64,000 nt of DNA from Nocardioides currus (GTDB lineage: Bacteria > Actinomycetota > Actinomycetes > Propionibacteriales > Nocardioidaceae). The position numbers were made by a program, and so were the translations under genes. Shown here in pieces: positions 43,777 through 54,306 of the stretch. The DNA is taken from NCBI RefSeq assembly GCF_003057875.1, contig NZ_PYXZ01000006.1, positions 1 to 64,000 on the forward strand. The letters run 5' to 3'. Within the stretch, counting starts at the first letter, position 1. Each line of letters opens with the position of its first letter. The notes under the pieces are model-generated. The model was not told the origin of the DNA and ran no database searches. It saw only the letters and a list, made by a program, of their open reading frames with translations.

Positions 43777-44418
43777 GTGCGCGCTCCGGTCTACCTCGTG
43801 AGGCACGGCCAGTCGGAGTGGAACGTCCTCCGGCTCACGCAGGGCCAGACCGACCACCCGCGGCTGACCGACCTCGGTCGCGCCCAGGCCGAGGCCGCCG
43901 CCTCGGTCCTCGCCGCCGACCTGGCGGACGGCGAGGCGCGGCTCGTCACCAGCGACCTGCTGCGCGCGCTCGAGACGGCGCGCACCATCGGCGACCGGCT
44001 CGGGGTCGAGCCCGTCCTCGACTTCCGCCTGCGCGAGCAGCACCTCGGGTCGCTGGAGGGTCTGCGCTACGAGGAGTCGTGGGCGCACGCCGAGCTCCAC
44101 GACTGGACCGACCCGGAGCTGCCGATGGCCGGAGGGGAGTCCGTCGCCGCCGTACGCCGCCGCCTGGCCGAGGTGCTGGACGCGGTCGACCCCGCGGTGC
44201 CGACCGTGCTGGTCAGCCACGGCGACGCGATCCGCGCGGCGATCGCCCTGCTCCTCGACCAGCCGGTGACGGACGTGCCGTGGGTCGAGGTGGCCAACGG
44301 GTCGGTCGCCCGCTGGGACGGCGAGCTGGCGTGGCTGGACCCCGTCGGGGACGACGGACCGGATTTCGCTGTTGACGAACACGGCACCCTCCCCGGAACA
44401 CGGCCGACCCCCCGCTAG
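43777..44418 (+). CDS. histidine phosphatase family protein (possible alpha-ribazole phosphatase)
   Basis: The 213-aa protein has the phosphoglycerate-mutase-like motif YLVRHGQSEWN with the catalytic His, followed by LTDLGRAQAEAAA, LREQHLGSLEG and a second His in VLVSHGDAIRAAIALL. This family includes CobC, which dephosphorylates alpha-ribazole phosphate or adenosylcobalamin phosphate. The position, divergent from the cobN riboswitch, makes that role plausible, but general phosphatases share these motifs. The start is GTG at 43777. The stop codon overlaps the first base of the HspR operator in front of lon. Confidence 0.8.
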   Translation: MRAPVYLVRHGQSEWNVLRLTQGQTDHPRLTDLGRAQAEAAASVLAADLADGEARLVTSDLLRALETARTIGDRLGVEPVLDFRLREQHLGSLEGLRYEESWAHAELHDWTDPELPMAGGESVAAVRRRLAEVLDAVDPAVPTVLVSHGDAIRAAIALLLDQPVTDVPWVEVANGSVARWDGELAWLDPVGDDGPDFAVDEHGTLPGTRPTPR

Positions 44419-44438
44419 TTGAGTCGACACCACTCAAG
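44418..44438 (+). promoter_or_regulatory. HAIR element (HspR operator) upstream of lon
   Basis: GTTGAGT-N7-ACTCAAG matches the HspR-associated inverted repeat CTTGAGT-N7-ACTCAAG with one mismatch and the exact 7-nt spacing. It lies 23 bp upstream of the lon GTG. HspR is the actinobacterial heat-shock repressor of dnaK, clpB and, in Streptomyces, lon, so heat-inducible lon is expected here. Confidence 0.88.
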
Positions 44439-44461
44439 GTTGTCGAAAGCGAGGGACCATC

Positions 44462-46777
<2,316 letters not shown>

Positions 46778-46798
46778 GGCCGGTCCGGTCGTCGTGGG

Positions 46799-46830
46799 TC
46801 CTGGCGAGTGGCTCCGGCCACTCGTCAGGA
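46799..46830 (+). terminator. hairpin downstream of lon
   Basis: TCCTGGCGAGTGG and CCACTCGTCAGGA form a 13-bp stem (one G-U pair) around a 6-nt loop CTCCGG, 21 bp after the lon stop. It probably ends lon transcription before gabT, whose own -10-like TAGCGT follows at 46832. Confidence 0.7.
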
Positions 46831-46867
46831 CTAGCGTCATCCTCACCGCACCAAGGAGAGGAACGCC

Positions 46868-48214
46868 ATGTCGATGTCCACGTCACACGTCGGAGGACCG
46901 CAGCTGCCCCAGGAGCGCCGGATCGTCACCGCGATCCCCGGTCCCGAGTCGCAGGCACTGCACGCGCGCAAGACCGCGAGCGTCGCGTCGGGGGTCGGCA
47001 CCACGCTGCCGGTCTACGTCACCGCCGCCGGCGGGGGAGTCGTCGTCGACGTCGACGGCAACTCGCTGATCGACTTCGGCTCCGGCATCGCCGTGACCAC
47101 CGTCGGCAACAGTGCCCCGCGCGTCGCCGCGGCCGTCGCCGAGCAGGTCGCCGCGTTCACCCACACCTGCTTCATGATCACGCCCTACGACGGCTACGTC
47201 CGGGTCGCCGAGGCGCTCAACCGCCTCACCCCGGGTGACTTCGAGAAGAAGTCGGTGCTCTTCAACTCCGGTGCCGAGGCCGTCGAGAACGCCGTCAAGA
47301 TCGCCCGCCAGTTCACCAAGCGCCAGGCGGTCGTGGTCGTCGACCACGCCTACCACGGGCGGACCAACCTGACGATGGCGATGACCGCCAAGTCGATGCC
47401 CTACAAGAGCGGCTTCGGGCCGTTCGCGGGCGAGGTCTACCGCGCCTCGGCGTCGTACCCCTTCCGCGACGGCGAGACCGACGGCGTCGCCGCCGCGAAG
47501 CGCACGATCGACGAGATCGAGAAGCAGGTCGGCGCCGACAACCTCGCCGCCTTCGTCATCGAGCCGATCCTCGGCGAGGGCGGCTTCGTCGTGCCCGCCC
47601 CCGGCTTCCTGCCCACCCTCGTCGAGTGGTGCAACGCCAACGGCGTCGTCTTCGTCGCCGACGAGGTGCAGTCGGGCTTCGCCCGCACCGGCGCGATGTT
47701 CGCGATGGAGCACGAGGGCGTCGCACCCGACCTGATCACCACCGCCAAGGGCATCGCCGGTGGCCTGCCGCTGAGCGCCGTGACGGGGCGCGCCGAGATC
47801 ATGGACGCGCCTCACGTCGGCGGCCTGGGAGGGACGTACGGCGGCAACCCGATCGCCTGCGCCGCGGCGCTGGCCGTCATCGAGACGATCGAGGCCGACG
47901 GCCTGGTCGAGCGCGCCCAGGCGATCGAGAGGACGATGGTCGAGCGCCTCACCGCGATCCAGGCCAAGGACCCGCGCATCGGCGACATCCGTGGTCGCGG
48001 CGCGATGCTGGCCGTCGAGCTCGTCACCGAGGGCACGACCCCCGACCCCGACCTCACCAAGGCCGTTGCGACCGCCGCCCACCAGCAGGGGCTGATCGTG
48101 CTGACCTGCGGCACCTACGGCAACGTCCTGCGCTTCCTCCCGCCGCTCTCGATGCCCGACCACCTGCTCGCCGAGGGCCTCGACATCCTGGAGTCGGTCT
48201 TCGCCTCGGTGTAG
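46868..48214 (+). CDS. gabT: 4-aminobutyrate aminotransferase GabT
   Basis: GabT transfers the amino group of GABA (or 5-aminovalerate) to 2-oxoglutarate. The 448-aa class III aminotransferase has LFNSGAEAVENAVKIAR, DHAYHGRTNLTMAMT, IEPILGEGGF, FVADEVQSGFARTG and the PLP lysine in TTAKGIAGGLPLSAV. AAGGAGAGG precedes the ATG. It lies near amine oxidase and aminoaldehyde dehydrogenase genes, so it probably completes polyamine-to-succinate-semialdehyde catabolism. It converges on the copper amine oxidase gene across the repeat array. Confidence 0.93.
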   Translation: MSMSTSHVGGPQLPQERRIVTAIPGPESQALHARKTASVASGVGTTLPVYVTAAGGGVVVDVDGNSLIDFGSGIAVTTVGNSAPRVAAAVAEQVAAFTHTCFMITPYDGYVRVAEALNRLTPGDFEKKSVLFNSGAEAVENAVKIARQFTKRQAVVVVDHAYHGRTNLTMAMTAKSMPYKSGFGPFAGEVYRASASYPFRDGETDGVAAAKRTIDEIEKQVGADNLAAFVIEPILGEGGFVVPAPGFLPTLVEWCNANGVVFVADEVQSGFARTGAMFAMEHEGVAPDLITTAKGIAGGLPLSAVTGRAEIMDAPHVGGLGGTYGGNPIACAAALAVIETIEADGLVERAQAIERTMVERLTAIQAKDPRIGDIRGRGAMLAVELVTEGTTPDPDLTKAVATAAHQQGLIVLTCGTYGNVLRFLPPLSMPDHLLAEGLDILESVFASV

Positions 48215-48242
48215 CCGGGGTGGCCTCGGCCGCTGTCGAGCT

Positions 48243-48695
48243 GGGTGGCGGCAGATTGCGGGTGGTGGGCGCCGTACGTCGCGATGTGCCGCCACCACGG
48301 CGGGGGGTCGAGGTGGGTGGCGGCAGATCGCGGGTGGTGGGCGCCGTACGTCGCGATGTGCCGCCACCGCGCCGTGGCTGCCGTGCTGGGTGGCGGCGGA
48401 TCGCGGGTGGTGGGCGTCTTAGGTCGCGATGTGCCGCCACCGCGGCGGGGCTGCCGGGCTGGGTGGCGGCGGATCGCGGGTGGTGGGCGTCTTAGGTCGC
48501 GATGTGCCGCCACCGCGGCGGGGCTGCCGGGCTGGGTGGCGGCGGATCGCGGGTGGTGGGCGTCGTACGTCGCGATGTGCCGCCACCACGACGGGGCTGG
48601 TACCGCGCCGGGGCTGGTGGGCTGGGTGGCGGCAGATCGCGGGTGGGGGGCGTCGTACGTCGCGATGTGCCGCCACCACGACAGGGCTGGTGAGC
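48243..48695. repeat. array of six ~73-bp palindromic repeats
   Basis: Six copies begin at 48243, 48315, 48388, 48461, 48534 and 48624. The period is 72-73 bp; the last interval is 90 bp because of an extra TACCGCGCCGGGGCTGG. Each unit has a left arm GGTGGCGGCAGATCGCG (or CGG variant), a ~19-nt loop that often includes GTCGTACGT, and a right arm CGCGATGTGCCGCCACC. The arms pair over about 15-16 of 17 positions. The short spacers between units are also similar (GGCGGGGCTGCCGGGCT). It fills the gap between convergent gabT and the copper amine oxidase gene. This looks like a REP/BIME-type element array that may act as a terminator or mRNA stabiliser. There are no unique spacers, so it is not CRISPR. 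Confidence 0.85.
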
Positions 48696-48702
48696 TGGGT
48701 GC

Positions 48703-50625
48703 TCAGTGGGAGCAGGTGCACTCGCCGTCGGCGCAGCACGAACCCGACATCTTCGGTGACGGGGGCACGTCGAGCGACGGGTTCTCGTCGAAGAAGCCGA
48801 AGGGCTTGAGCCACCACGCGACCGTGTCGGCGGGCATGACCGGCCAGTCCTCCGGTCGCGGCACGTGGTGGATGCCGAAGACGTACCAGAGCACGACGTC
48901 GGCGTCCTCGAGCGGCTCGTCGTCGGCGACCCACTCGCTCATCCCGCGCACGTCGGTCGTCGACTGGGTCGGGTAGGCGCCGGCCGGCCACCTCTCCTCG
49001 GGGTGGTTGGCCGTCACCCACACGGTGTGCCCGATGACCGGCGCCCGCTCGAACTGCGGGGTCCCGGGCTCCATCAGGGACGGGATCGAGGCGCTCGGCA
49101 CGAGCTTGTACGCCGGGTGGTCGCCGTGCGCGTTCGTCGCGTTCGGGTTGATGACCTTCCACCCGCGCTGCCGCTCCCAGCTGAAGTCGCGGCCCGACTC
49201 CGCCTCGGAGCGGACCGGGGTCGCGACCGTCCGGACCGCCAGCCCGTGCGGGTTGTCCGGCCCGACGGGCACGACCTCCGAGTCGACCTCGAGGACCGTC
49301 TGCGTCGGGCCGTCCACGTCGAGGTCGAGGCGCGCGACGATGAAGTGCTGGTGGATCGGGGCGTACGTCGTGTTGTCGACCCTGGTCCCCGTGCGGGGCG
49401 CGCCGGCCTCGGCGTCGTACGGCGTGGTGACCATGATCCCGGTGGCGCGGACCTCGCACTCGATGTTGCCGTCCTGGTAGAAGCGCCAGTAGACGATGTA
49501 CTCGTAGTTGGCGACCGTCGCGTGGAACGAGACGACGAAGCGGCGCATCCGGCGGACCTCGGCGCCGGCGTGCTCGTCGACGTGCTTCCACAGGATCGCG
49601 TTGTCCTCCTCGTGGATGCAGATCGCGTTGCCGATGGTGAACGGCTCGCCCTGGGTGTCGTGCAGCGTGGCGTCGAGGTAGGTGATCTCGCCGAGGCAGT
49701 CGCAGCCGAGCTCGAGCGAGGTGGTCATGAAGCCGAGGCCCCACTCGCCGATGTCGTAGGCCGTTCGGCGCACGTGCTCGAAGGAGGGGTCGCGGTAGGG
49801 GACGATCATCTCGGCGAAGGACATCCGGTGCGCGACGTCGCGTCCGTCGTAGGAGATCGCGTGCAGCGTCATCCCCTCGCGGTAGTTGAAGCCGACGCGC
49901 ATCGACCACTTCTGCCAGCGCAGCTCCTCGCCGTCGAGGGTGAACGAGACGCCCTCGGGCTGGACGATCTGCAGCGGCGCGATGTCGGTGCGCTGCTCGC
50001 CGCCCCACTCCGCGGGGACGTACTCGCCCTTGACCTCCGGCATGCCCGGGTCTGGGCCGCGCTCGATGTCGAGGAGCTCGCTGGTGTTCATGTCGACGAT
50101 CAGCTTCATGCCCGGCACGGGGTGGGCGTACGGGCTCCCGTTCGGCGTCTTGCGCACCCAGATGTCGCACCAGCCGAGTCGGCGGTCGGCGTACTGCGGC
50201 GGCATCAGCGCCTTGGCGTAGGTCCACGCGTCGAAGAGCACGAGGTCCATGTCGGTGATGCCGCGCTCGGCGAGGGCCGCGCGGACGTCGGGGTGGGACT
50301 TCATGGCGACGTCGATGTCGTGCCACTCGTCGACGGTGAAGTTGGGGGTGGCGCCGGGCACGATCGTCCACGACGTCACGGCGTCGCCGGTGAGGTCGAC
50401 GACGGCCTCGGCGGCCTCGTTGCTCTCGCGGTTCCACAGTACGGCGAGGGCCGACCGCTCCACCGCGTCGCCGGCCTTCCAGGCCTTCACCAGCGTCTTC
50501 GCCGGCTCGGCCAGCTCGATGCCGGCGAACCGCCACGATCCGTCCAGCCCCTGGTCGCGGCGCAGGATCGCGGCCGTCGCCCGGAACTCGTCCTCGGTCA
50601 GCGGGGTGAGCGGGTGGATCGCCAT
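48703..50625 (-). CDS. copper-containing primary amine oxidase
   Basis: It oxidises primary amines to aldehydes with release of NH3 and H2O2. The 640-aa chain has copper amine oxidase features: the topaquinone precursor Tyr374 in TVANYEYIVYW, the copper ligands His425 and His427 in PIHQHFIVARLD, and a third His in FGIHHVPRPEDWPVMPAD (586/587). There is no signal peptide, so it is cytoplasmic as in Arthrobacter enzymes. The C-terminus carries an unusual short Cys-rich tail, SGSCCADGECTCSH, of unknown purpose. It is divergent from the aminoaldehyde dehydrogenase gene (39 bp apart), which probably takes its product. Confidence 0.94.
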   Translation of the reverse strand: MAIHPLTPLTEDEFRATAAILRRDQGLDGSWRFAGIELAEPAKTLVKAWKAGDAVERSALAVLWNRESNEAAEAVVDLTGDAVTSWTIVPGATPNFTVDEWHDIDVAMKSHPDVRAALAERGITDMDLVLFDAWTYAKALMPPQYADRRLGWCDIWVRKTPNGSPYAHPVPGMKLIVDMNTSELLDIERGPDPGMPEVKGEYVPAEWGGEQRTDIAPLQIVQPEGVSFTLDGEELRWQKWSMRVGFNYREGMTLHAISYDGRDVAHRMSFAEMIVPYRDPSFEHVRRTAYDIGEWGLGFMTTSLELGCDCLGEITYLDATLHDTQGEPFTIGNAICIHEEDNAILWKHVDEHAGAEVRRMRRFVVSFHATVANYEYIVYWRFYQDGNIECEVRATGIMVTTPYDAEAGAPRTGTRVDNTTYAPIHQHFIVARLDLDVDGPTQTVLEVDSEVVPVGPDNPHGLAVRTVATPVRSEAESGRDFSWERQRGWKVINPNATNAHGDHPAYKLVPSASIPSLMEPGTPQFERAPVIGHTVWVTANHPEERWPAGAYPTQSTTDVRGMSEWVADDEPLEDADVVLWYVFGIHHVPRPEDWPVMPADTVAWWLKPFGFFDENPSLDVPPSPKMSGSCCADGECTCSH

Positions 50626-50651
50626 GTGTTCCCTCTCCGAATCGATGGGCC

Positions 50652-50657
50652 TAGCCT
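50652..50657 (+). promoter_or_regulatory. -10 hexamer TAGCCT of the aldehyde dehydrogenase gene
   Basis: TAGCCT lies 7 nt before the ATG at 50665, with no Shine-Dalgarno sequence, so the transcript is probably leaderless. The divergent copper amine oxidase starts 27 bp away, so both promoters share one short region. Confidence 0.45.
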
Positions 50658-50664
50658 GTGCGCT

Positions 50665-52110
50665 ATGTCGGACAAGAAGACTTTCCACAACATCATCGAC
50701 GGGCAGGTCCAGGCGTCCGCGTCGGGCGCCGCGATGGACATCATCAACCCCTCGACGGGTGCCGTCTACGCCACCGCGCCGATGTCGGACGAGCACGACG
50801 TGGACCTCGCGTTCCAGGCGTCTGCGAAGGCCTTCGAGAAGTGGCGCTGGTCGACCCCGAGCACCCGCCAGCAGGCCCTGCTCAAGCTGGCCGACGTGAT
50901 CGAGGACGGTGCCGAGGAGCTCATCGCCATCGAGGGCGAGAACACCGGCAAGCCGGCCCACCTCACGCGCAGCGAGGAGGTGCCGGTGATGGTCGACCAG
51001 ATCCGGTTCTTCGCCGGCGCCGCGCGCGTCCTCGAGGGTCGGTCGTCGGGGGAGTACCTCGCCGGCTTCACCTCCTCGATCCGCCGCGAGCCCGTGGGCC
51101 CGGTCGGGCAGGTCGCCCCGTGGAACTACCCGATGATGATGGCGGTCTGGAAGTTCGCGCCCGCCCTGGCCGCGGGCTGCACCGTGGTGATGAAGCCGTC
51201 GGACACGACCCCCGCGTCGTCGTACTGGATGTTCGAGAAGATGCAGGACATCTTCCCGGCCGGCGTGGTCAACCTGATCACCGGTGACCGCGACACCGGC
51301 GCCGCGCTGACCCGCCACAAGGTCCCGCAGCTCGTCTCGATCACGGGCTCCACCCGCGCGGGCATGGCGGTCGCCAAGTCAGCGGCCGAGGACCTGAAGC
51401 GCGCCCACCTCGAGCTCGGCGGCAAGGCCCCGGTCGTGGTCTTCGACGACGCCGACCTCGACGCCGCCGTGTCGGGCATCTCCGAGGCCGGCCTCTTCAA
51501 CGCCGGCCAGGACTGCACCGCCGCGACCCGGGTGATCGTGCAGGCCGGGGTCTACGACGAGTTCACCGCGAAGCTCGCCGAGGCCGCCGCGGCGATGAAG
51601 ACCGGCTTCGACCCCGCCGACGACGACATCTTCTTCGGCCCCATCAACAACGCCAACCAGCTCGACCACATCTCCGGTCTCGTCGACCGTGCGCCCGAGC
51701 ACGCCCGCGTCGTCACCGGTGGCCAGAAGATCGGCGGTGACGGCTTCTTCTACCAGCCGACCGTGATCGCCGACCTCGAGCAGACCGACGAGCTCATCAC
51801 CACCGAGATCTTCGGCCCGGTGCTCACGGTGCAGAAGTTCTCCGACGAGGACGAGGCCGTGCGGATGGCCAACGACACGGTCTACGGCCTCTCGTCCTCG
51901 GTGTGGACCTCCAACGCCACCACCGCGACCCGGATGTCGCTGCGCCTCGACTTCGGCTGCGTGTGGATCAACACCCACATCCCGCTGGTCGCCGAGATGC
52001 CGCACGGCGGCTTCAAGCACTCCGGCTACGGCAAGGACCTCTCGATGTACGGCATGGAGGACTACACGCGCATCAAGCACGTGATGCAGCACCACGGCTT
52101 CGAGGGCTGA
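50665..52110 (+). CDS. aldehyde dehydrogenase, probably gamma-aminobutyraldehyde type
   Basis: It is predicted to oxidise aminoaldehydes to amino acids with NAD(P)+. The 481-aa ALDH has PVGPVGQVAPWNYPMMMAVW, VVMKPSDTTP, SITGSTRAGMAVA, the Glu in LELGGKAPVVVFDD, the catalytic Cys in NAGQDCTAATR and TEIFGPVL. The C-terminal region WINTHIPLVAEMPHGGFKHS, followed by GYGKDLSMYG, resembles PatD/PuuC-type enzymes. It is divergent from the copper amine oxidase and downstream in the same pathway. A strong bidirectional hairpin follows the stop. Confidence 0.9.
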   Translation: MSDKKTFHNIIDGQVQASASGAAMDIINPSTGAVYATAPMSDEHDVDLAFQASAKAFEKWRWSTPSTRQQALLKLADVIEDGAEELIAIEGENTGKPAHLTRSEEVPVMVDQIRFFAGAARVLEGRSSGEYLAGFTSSIRREPVGPVGQVAPWNYPMMMAVWKFAPALAAGCTVVMKPSDTTPASSYWMFEKMQDIFPAGVVNLITGDRDTGAALTRHKVPQLVSITGSTRAGMAVAKSAAEDLKRAHLELGGKAPVVVFDDADLDAAVSGISEAGLFNAGQDCTAATRVIVQAGVYDEFTAKLAEAAAAMKTGFDPADDDIFFGPINNANQLDHISGLVDRAPEHARVVTGGQKIGGDGFFYQPTVIADLEQTDELITTEIFGPVLTVQKFSDEDEAVRMANDTVYGLSSSVWTSNATTATRMSLRLDFGCVWINTHIPLVAEMPHGGFKHSGYGKDLSMYGMEDYTRIKHVMQHHGFEG

Positions 52111-52154
52111 CCCTCCGCCGTACCCCGCGCTCCCGCGTCTGCTGAGGTCGTCGC

Positions 52155-52180
52155 GGTTTCCCCGCCGAGGCGGGGAAACC
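52155..52180. terminator. perfect hairpin between convergent genes
   Basis: GGTTTCCCCGC-CGAG-GCGGGGAAACC is a perfect 11-bp stem with a 4-nt loop. It lies between the aldehyde dehydrogenase stop (52110) and the end of the convergent universal stress protein gene (52193). It should terminate both directions. Confidence 0.85.
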
Positions 52181-52192
52181 AAGACGAAGGGA

Positions 52193-52612
52193 TCAGTCCA
52201 CGACGGCGGGCACGCACAGCACCGGCCGGGTGCTGACGTGCAGCAGCTTGTGCGGGGTGGAGCCGAGCACGGCGCCACGGATCGGGCTCTCGCCGGCCGT
52301 CCCGACGACGATGACCGTGGCGTCGTAGCGCTCGGCGACCTCCACCAGCGCCTGCGCCGGCTTGGAGTCGACGAGCTCGACGACGCTGTCCACACCCGCC
52401 GCCTCGGCCGCCTCCATCGCGTGGGACAGGGCAGCCGCGCCGATCTCCCGCAGGGCCTCGCGGTGTGCCGTGGCCTCCTCGCCCAGGCCGCCGGGCGGGG
52501 CGCTGCCGTAGACCAGCACGAGGCGCTCACCGAAGCGTTGCGCCACGCTGAGCGCGGTGGCCAGCGCGGCCCGGGCGCCGGGTGACTCGTCGAAGCCGAG
52601 GACGACCGCCAT
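52193..52612 (-). CDS. universal stress protein (UspA family)
   Basis: The 139-aa single-domain Usp fold begins AVVLGFDESPGARAALATAL. It ends with the ATP-binding signature GTAGESPIRGAVLGSTPHKL and VLCVPA (G2xG9G(S/T)-type), so it probably binds ATP. Cytoplasmic. It lies 5 bp downstream of the APC permease gene on the same strand, which suggests co-transcription; many amine or amino acid permeases are paired with Usp domains. Confidence 0.9.
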   Translation of the reverse strand: MAVVLGFDESPGARAALATALSVAQRFGERLVLVYGSAPPGGLGEEATAHREALREIGAAALSHAMEAAEAAGVDSVVELVDSKPAQALVEVAERYDATVIVVGTAGESPIRGAVLGSTPHKLLHVSTRPVLCVPAVVD

Positions 52613-52617
52613 GTCGC

Positions 52618-54156
52618 TCAGCCCTCCAGTCCGTCGGGGTCGCCGGCCGCGGCCTTCAGCCCGTGCACCACGTCCGGGTCCGGCAGTCCGGCGCGTTCCT
52701 GCCAGAACCGCCCGTCCACCACCCGCCACACGAACATGAAGACCACGCCCACCAGGAAGATGCCGACGCCGATCACCAGGGGCGGACCGACGCCGAGCCA
52801 GGACACGCCGCTGTAGGAGTTGGCCGGGTCGGACATGTCGCGCACCGAGAGCACGAGCAGCCAGATCAGCAGTGCGGCACCGACCAGCGGACCGATACCG
52901 ATCAGGATGAGGTTCTTCGCTGACTCCATCAGGTGCTTGCGGTGGTACACCGCGCACGCGATGCCGGTGAGTGCGTAGTAGAAGGCGATCAGCAGCGCCA
53001 GCGCGGTGAGCGAGTCGAACAGCGCGTTCTCGCTGATCTGGTAGATCGCGACGTACCACGCGATGGCGATGGCCGCGACCGTCCAGGTGCTCACGTCGGG
53101 GGTCCGGTGGTGAGGATGGATGTGCGCGAGCCTGTGGGGCAGTGCGTGCCGCCGCGCCATCGACAGCCCGGTCCGCGAGGCCGGGATGATCGTGGTCTGG
53201 GTGGAGGCGATGGCCGAGGTGGACACCGAGGCCAGCACGACCCAGTCCCAGCCGCCCATCGCGTGCTCGGCCAGGGCGGAGAAGATGAACTCCTCCTCGC
53301 CGGCGTTGTCGGACAGCCACTGGGTGCCGGCGAAGGAGACGACGGCGTAGGCCACCGAGACGTAGGTGACCAGCAGCACCAGCGTCGACCAGAGCGCGGC
53401 ACGACCGGGGGTGGAGTTGCCGTCGGTGGTCTCCTCGCTGAGGTTGACCGCTGACTCCCAGCCCCAGTAGGCGAAGACTCCCAGGAGGAGGGCGGTGGTC
53501 AACCCGGCGCCGCCACCCCCGAACGGATTGAGCCAGGTCAGTGACGGATCGATCGGGGACAGGTCGGCGGGTGCGTTGTCGGTGACGGCGCGGCCGATGG
53601 CGACGGCGGCGAAGACCAGCAGCGACACCACCTGGGCGATGATCATGATGTTCTGCAGCCGGGCCGAGACGTCGGTGCCGAGCACGCAGACCCAGGTCAG
53701 CAGCAGGATCAGCCCGATCGCCAGTGGCATCCGGATCCAGGCGTTGTCCGCGGCGGCGTCCGCCCCGAAGGTGCGGAGGCCGAAACCAGCCCCGACGTCG
53801 GCCAGCGAGCCGATCACGAGCACGCCGGTCATCGTGATCGCCCAACCGCCGAGCCAACCGATCCAGGGGCCGAGCGCCCTGGTCACCCAGCTGAAGGTGG
53901 TGCCGCAGTCGGGGTCCACCCGATTGAGGTAGAGGAAGGCGGTGGCGATCAGGGCCATCGGCACGAACGACGCCAACAGCGCACCCGGCGCATAGACCCC
54001 GACCGCCGCGGTGATCGCGCCGATGACGGCGGCCAGCGAGTAAGCCGGGGAGGTGGACGCGAGTCCGATCACCAGTGCGTCGAGGAAGCCGATGGCGCCG
54101 GCCTTGAGCTCTCCGTCCTCCTGGGTCGCCGTCGTGCTCAACTGGGCTTCCCCCAC
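52618..54156 (-). CDS. APC-superfamily amino acid/polyamine permease
   Basis: This is a 512-aa integral membrane transporter with about 12 helices. Helix 1 contains LVIGLASTSPAYSLAAVIGA, and the loop DPDCGTTFSWVTRALGPWIG is the conserved APC substrate region. It also has AYWGWESAVNLSEETTDGN and SRTGLSMARRHALPHRLAHI. The relation is closest to the amino acid-polyamine branch, and the neighbouring oxidases make amines or GABA the likely cargo. The start is GTG at 54156. It is transcribed away from the flavoprotein genes that begin at 54307. Confidence 0.88.
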   Translation of the reverse strand: MGEAQLSTTATQEDGELKAGAIGFLDALVIGLASTSPAYSLAAVIGAITAAVGVYAPGALLASFVPMALIATAFLYLNRVDPDCGTTFSWVTRALGPWIGWLGGWAITMTGVLVIGSLADVGAGFGLRTFGADAAADNAWIRMPLAIGLILLLTWVCVLGTDVSARLQNIMIIAQVVSLLVFAAVAIGRAVTDNAPADLSPIDPSLTWLNPFGGGGAGLTTALLLGVFAYWGWESAVNLSEETTDGNSTPGRAALWSTLVLLVTYVSVAYAVVSFAGTQWLSDNAGEEEFIFSALAEHAMGGWDWVVLASVSTSAIASTQTTIIPASRTGLSMARRHALPHRLAHIHPHHRTPDVSTWTVAAIAIAWYVAIYQISENALFDSLTALALLIAFYYALTGIACAVYHRKHLMESAKNLILIGIGPLVGAALLIWLLVLSVRDMSDPANSYSGVSWLGVGPPLVIGVGIFLVGVVFMFVWRVVDGRFWQERAGLPDPDVVHGLKAAAGDPDGLEG

Positions 54157-54294
54157 ATAGTTCCTTCAGCCGCCATGACGTCACGCCCTCCCAGTCAGGT
54201 GTCGCAAGTGAGCCGACTGTAGACCCGCGGACGGTAACGAGACAGGACCTCGAACGGTCAATTTTTCGCCAGCCCGGACGGCGCCGACCACCCC

Positions 54295-54300
54295 TAGGAT
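54295..54300 (+). promoter_or_regulatory. -10 hexamer TAGGAT of a leaderless flavoprotein gene
   Basis: TAGGAT lies exactly 6 nt before the ATG at 54307. No ribosome-binding site is present between them. Confidence 0.55.
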
Positions 54301-54306
54301 GACGCG

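Noticed and set aside
40101..44375. 1,424-residue open frame antisense to cobN
   Set aside because: Shadow frame caused by high GC3 codons in cobN; composition is Arg/Gly/Val/His-rich with no family features, while cobN on the other strand is unmistakable.
48243..48695. CRISPR array
   Set aside because: Units are ~73 bp with long internal dyads, and the inter-unit sequences are near-identical rather than unique spacers; no cas genes are nearby.
48245..48976. Open frames on both strands through the 73-bp repeats
   Set aside because: The frames exist because the repeat unit lacks stops; translations are repetitive on both strands, the period is not a multiple of 3, and the hairpin structure explains the conservation better.
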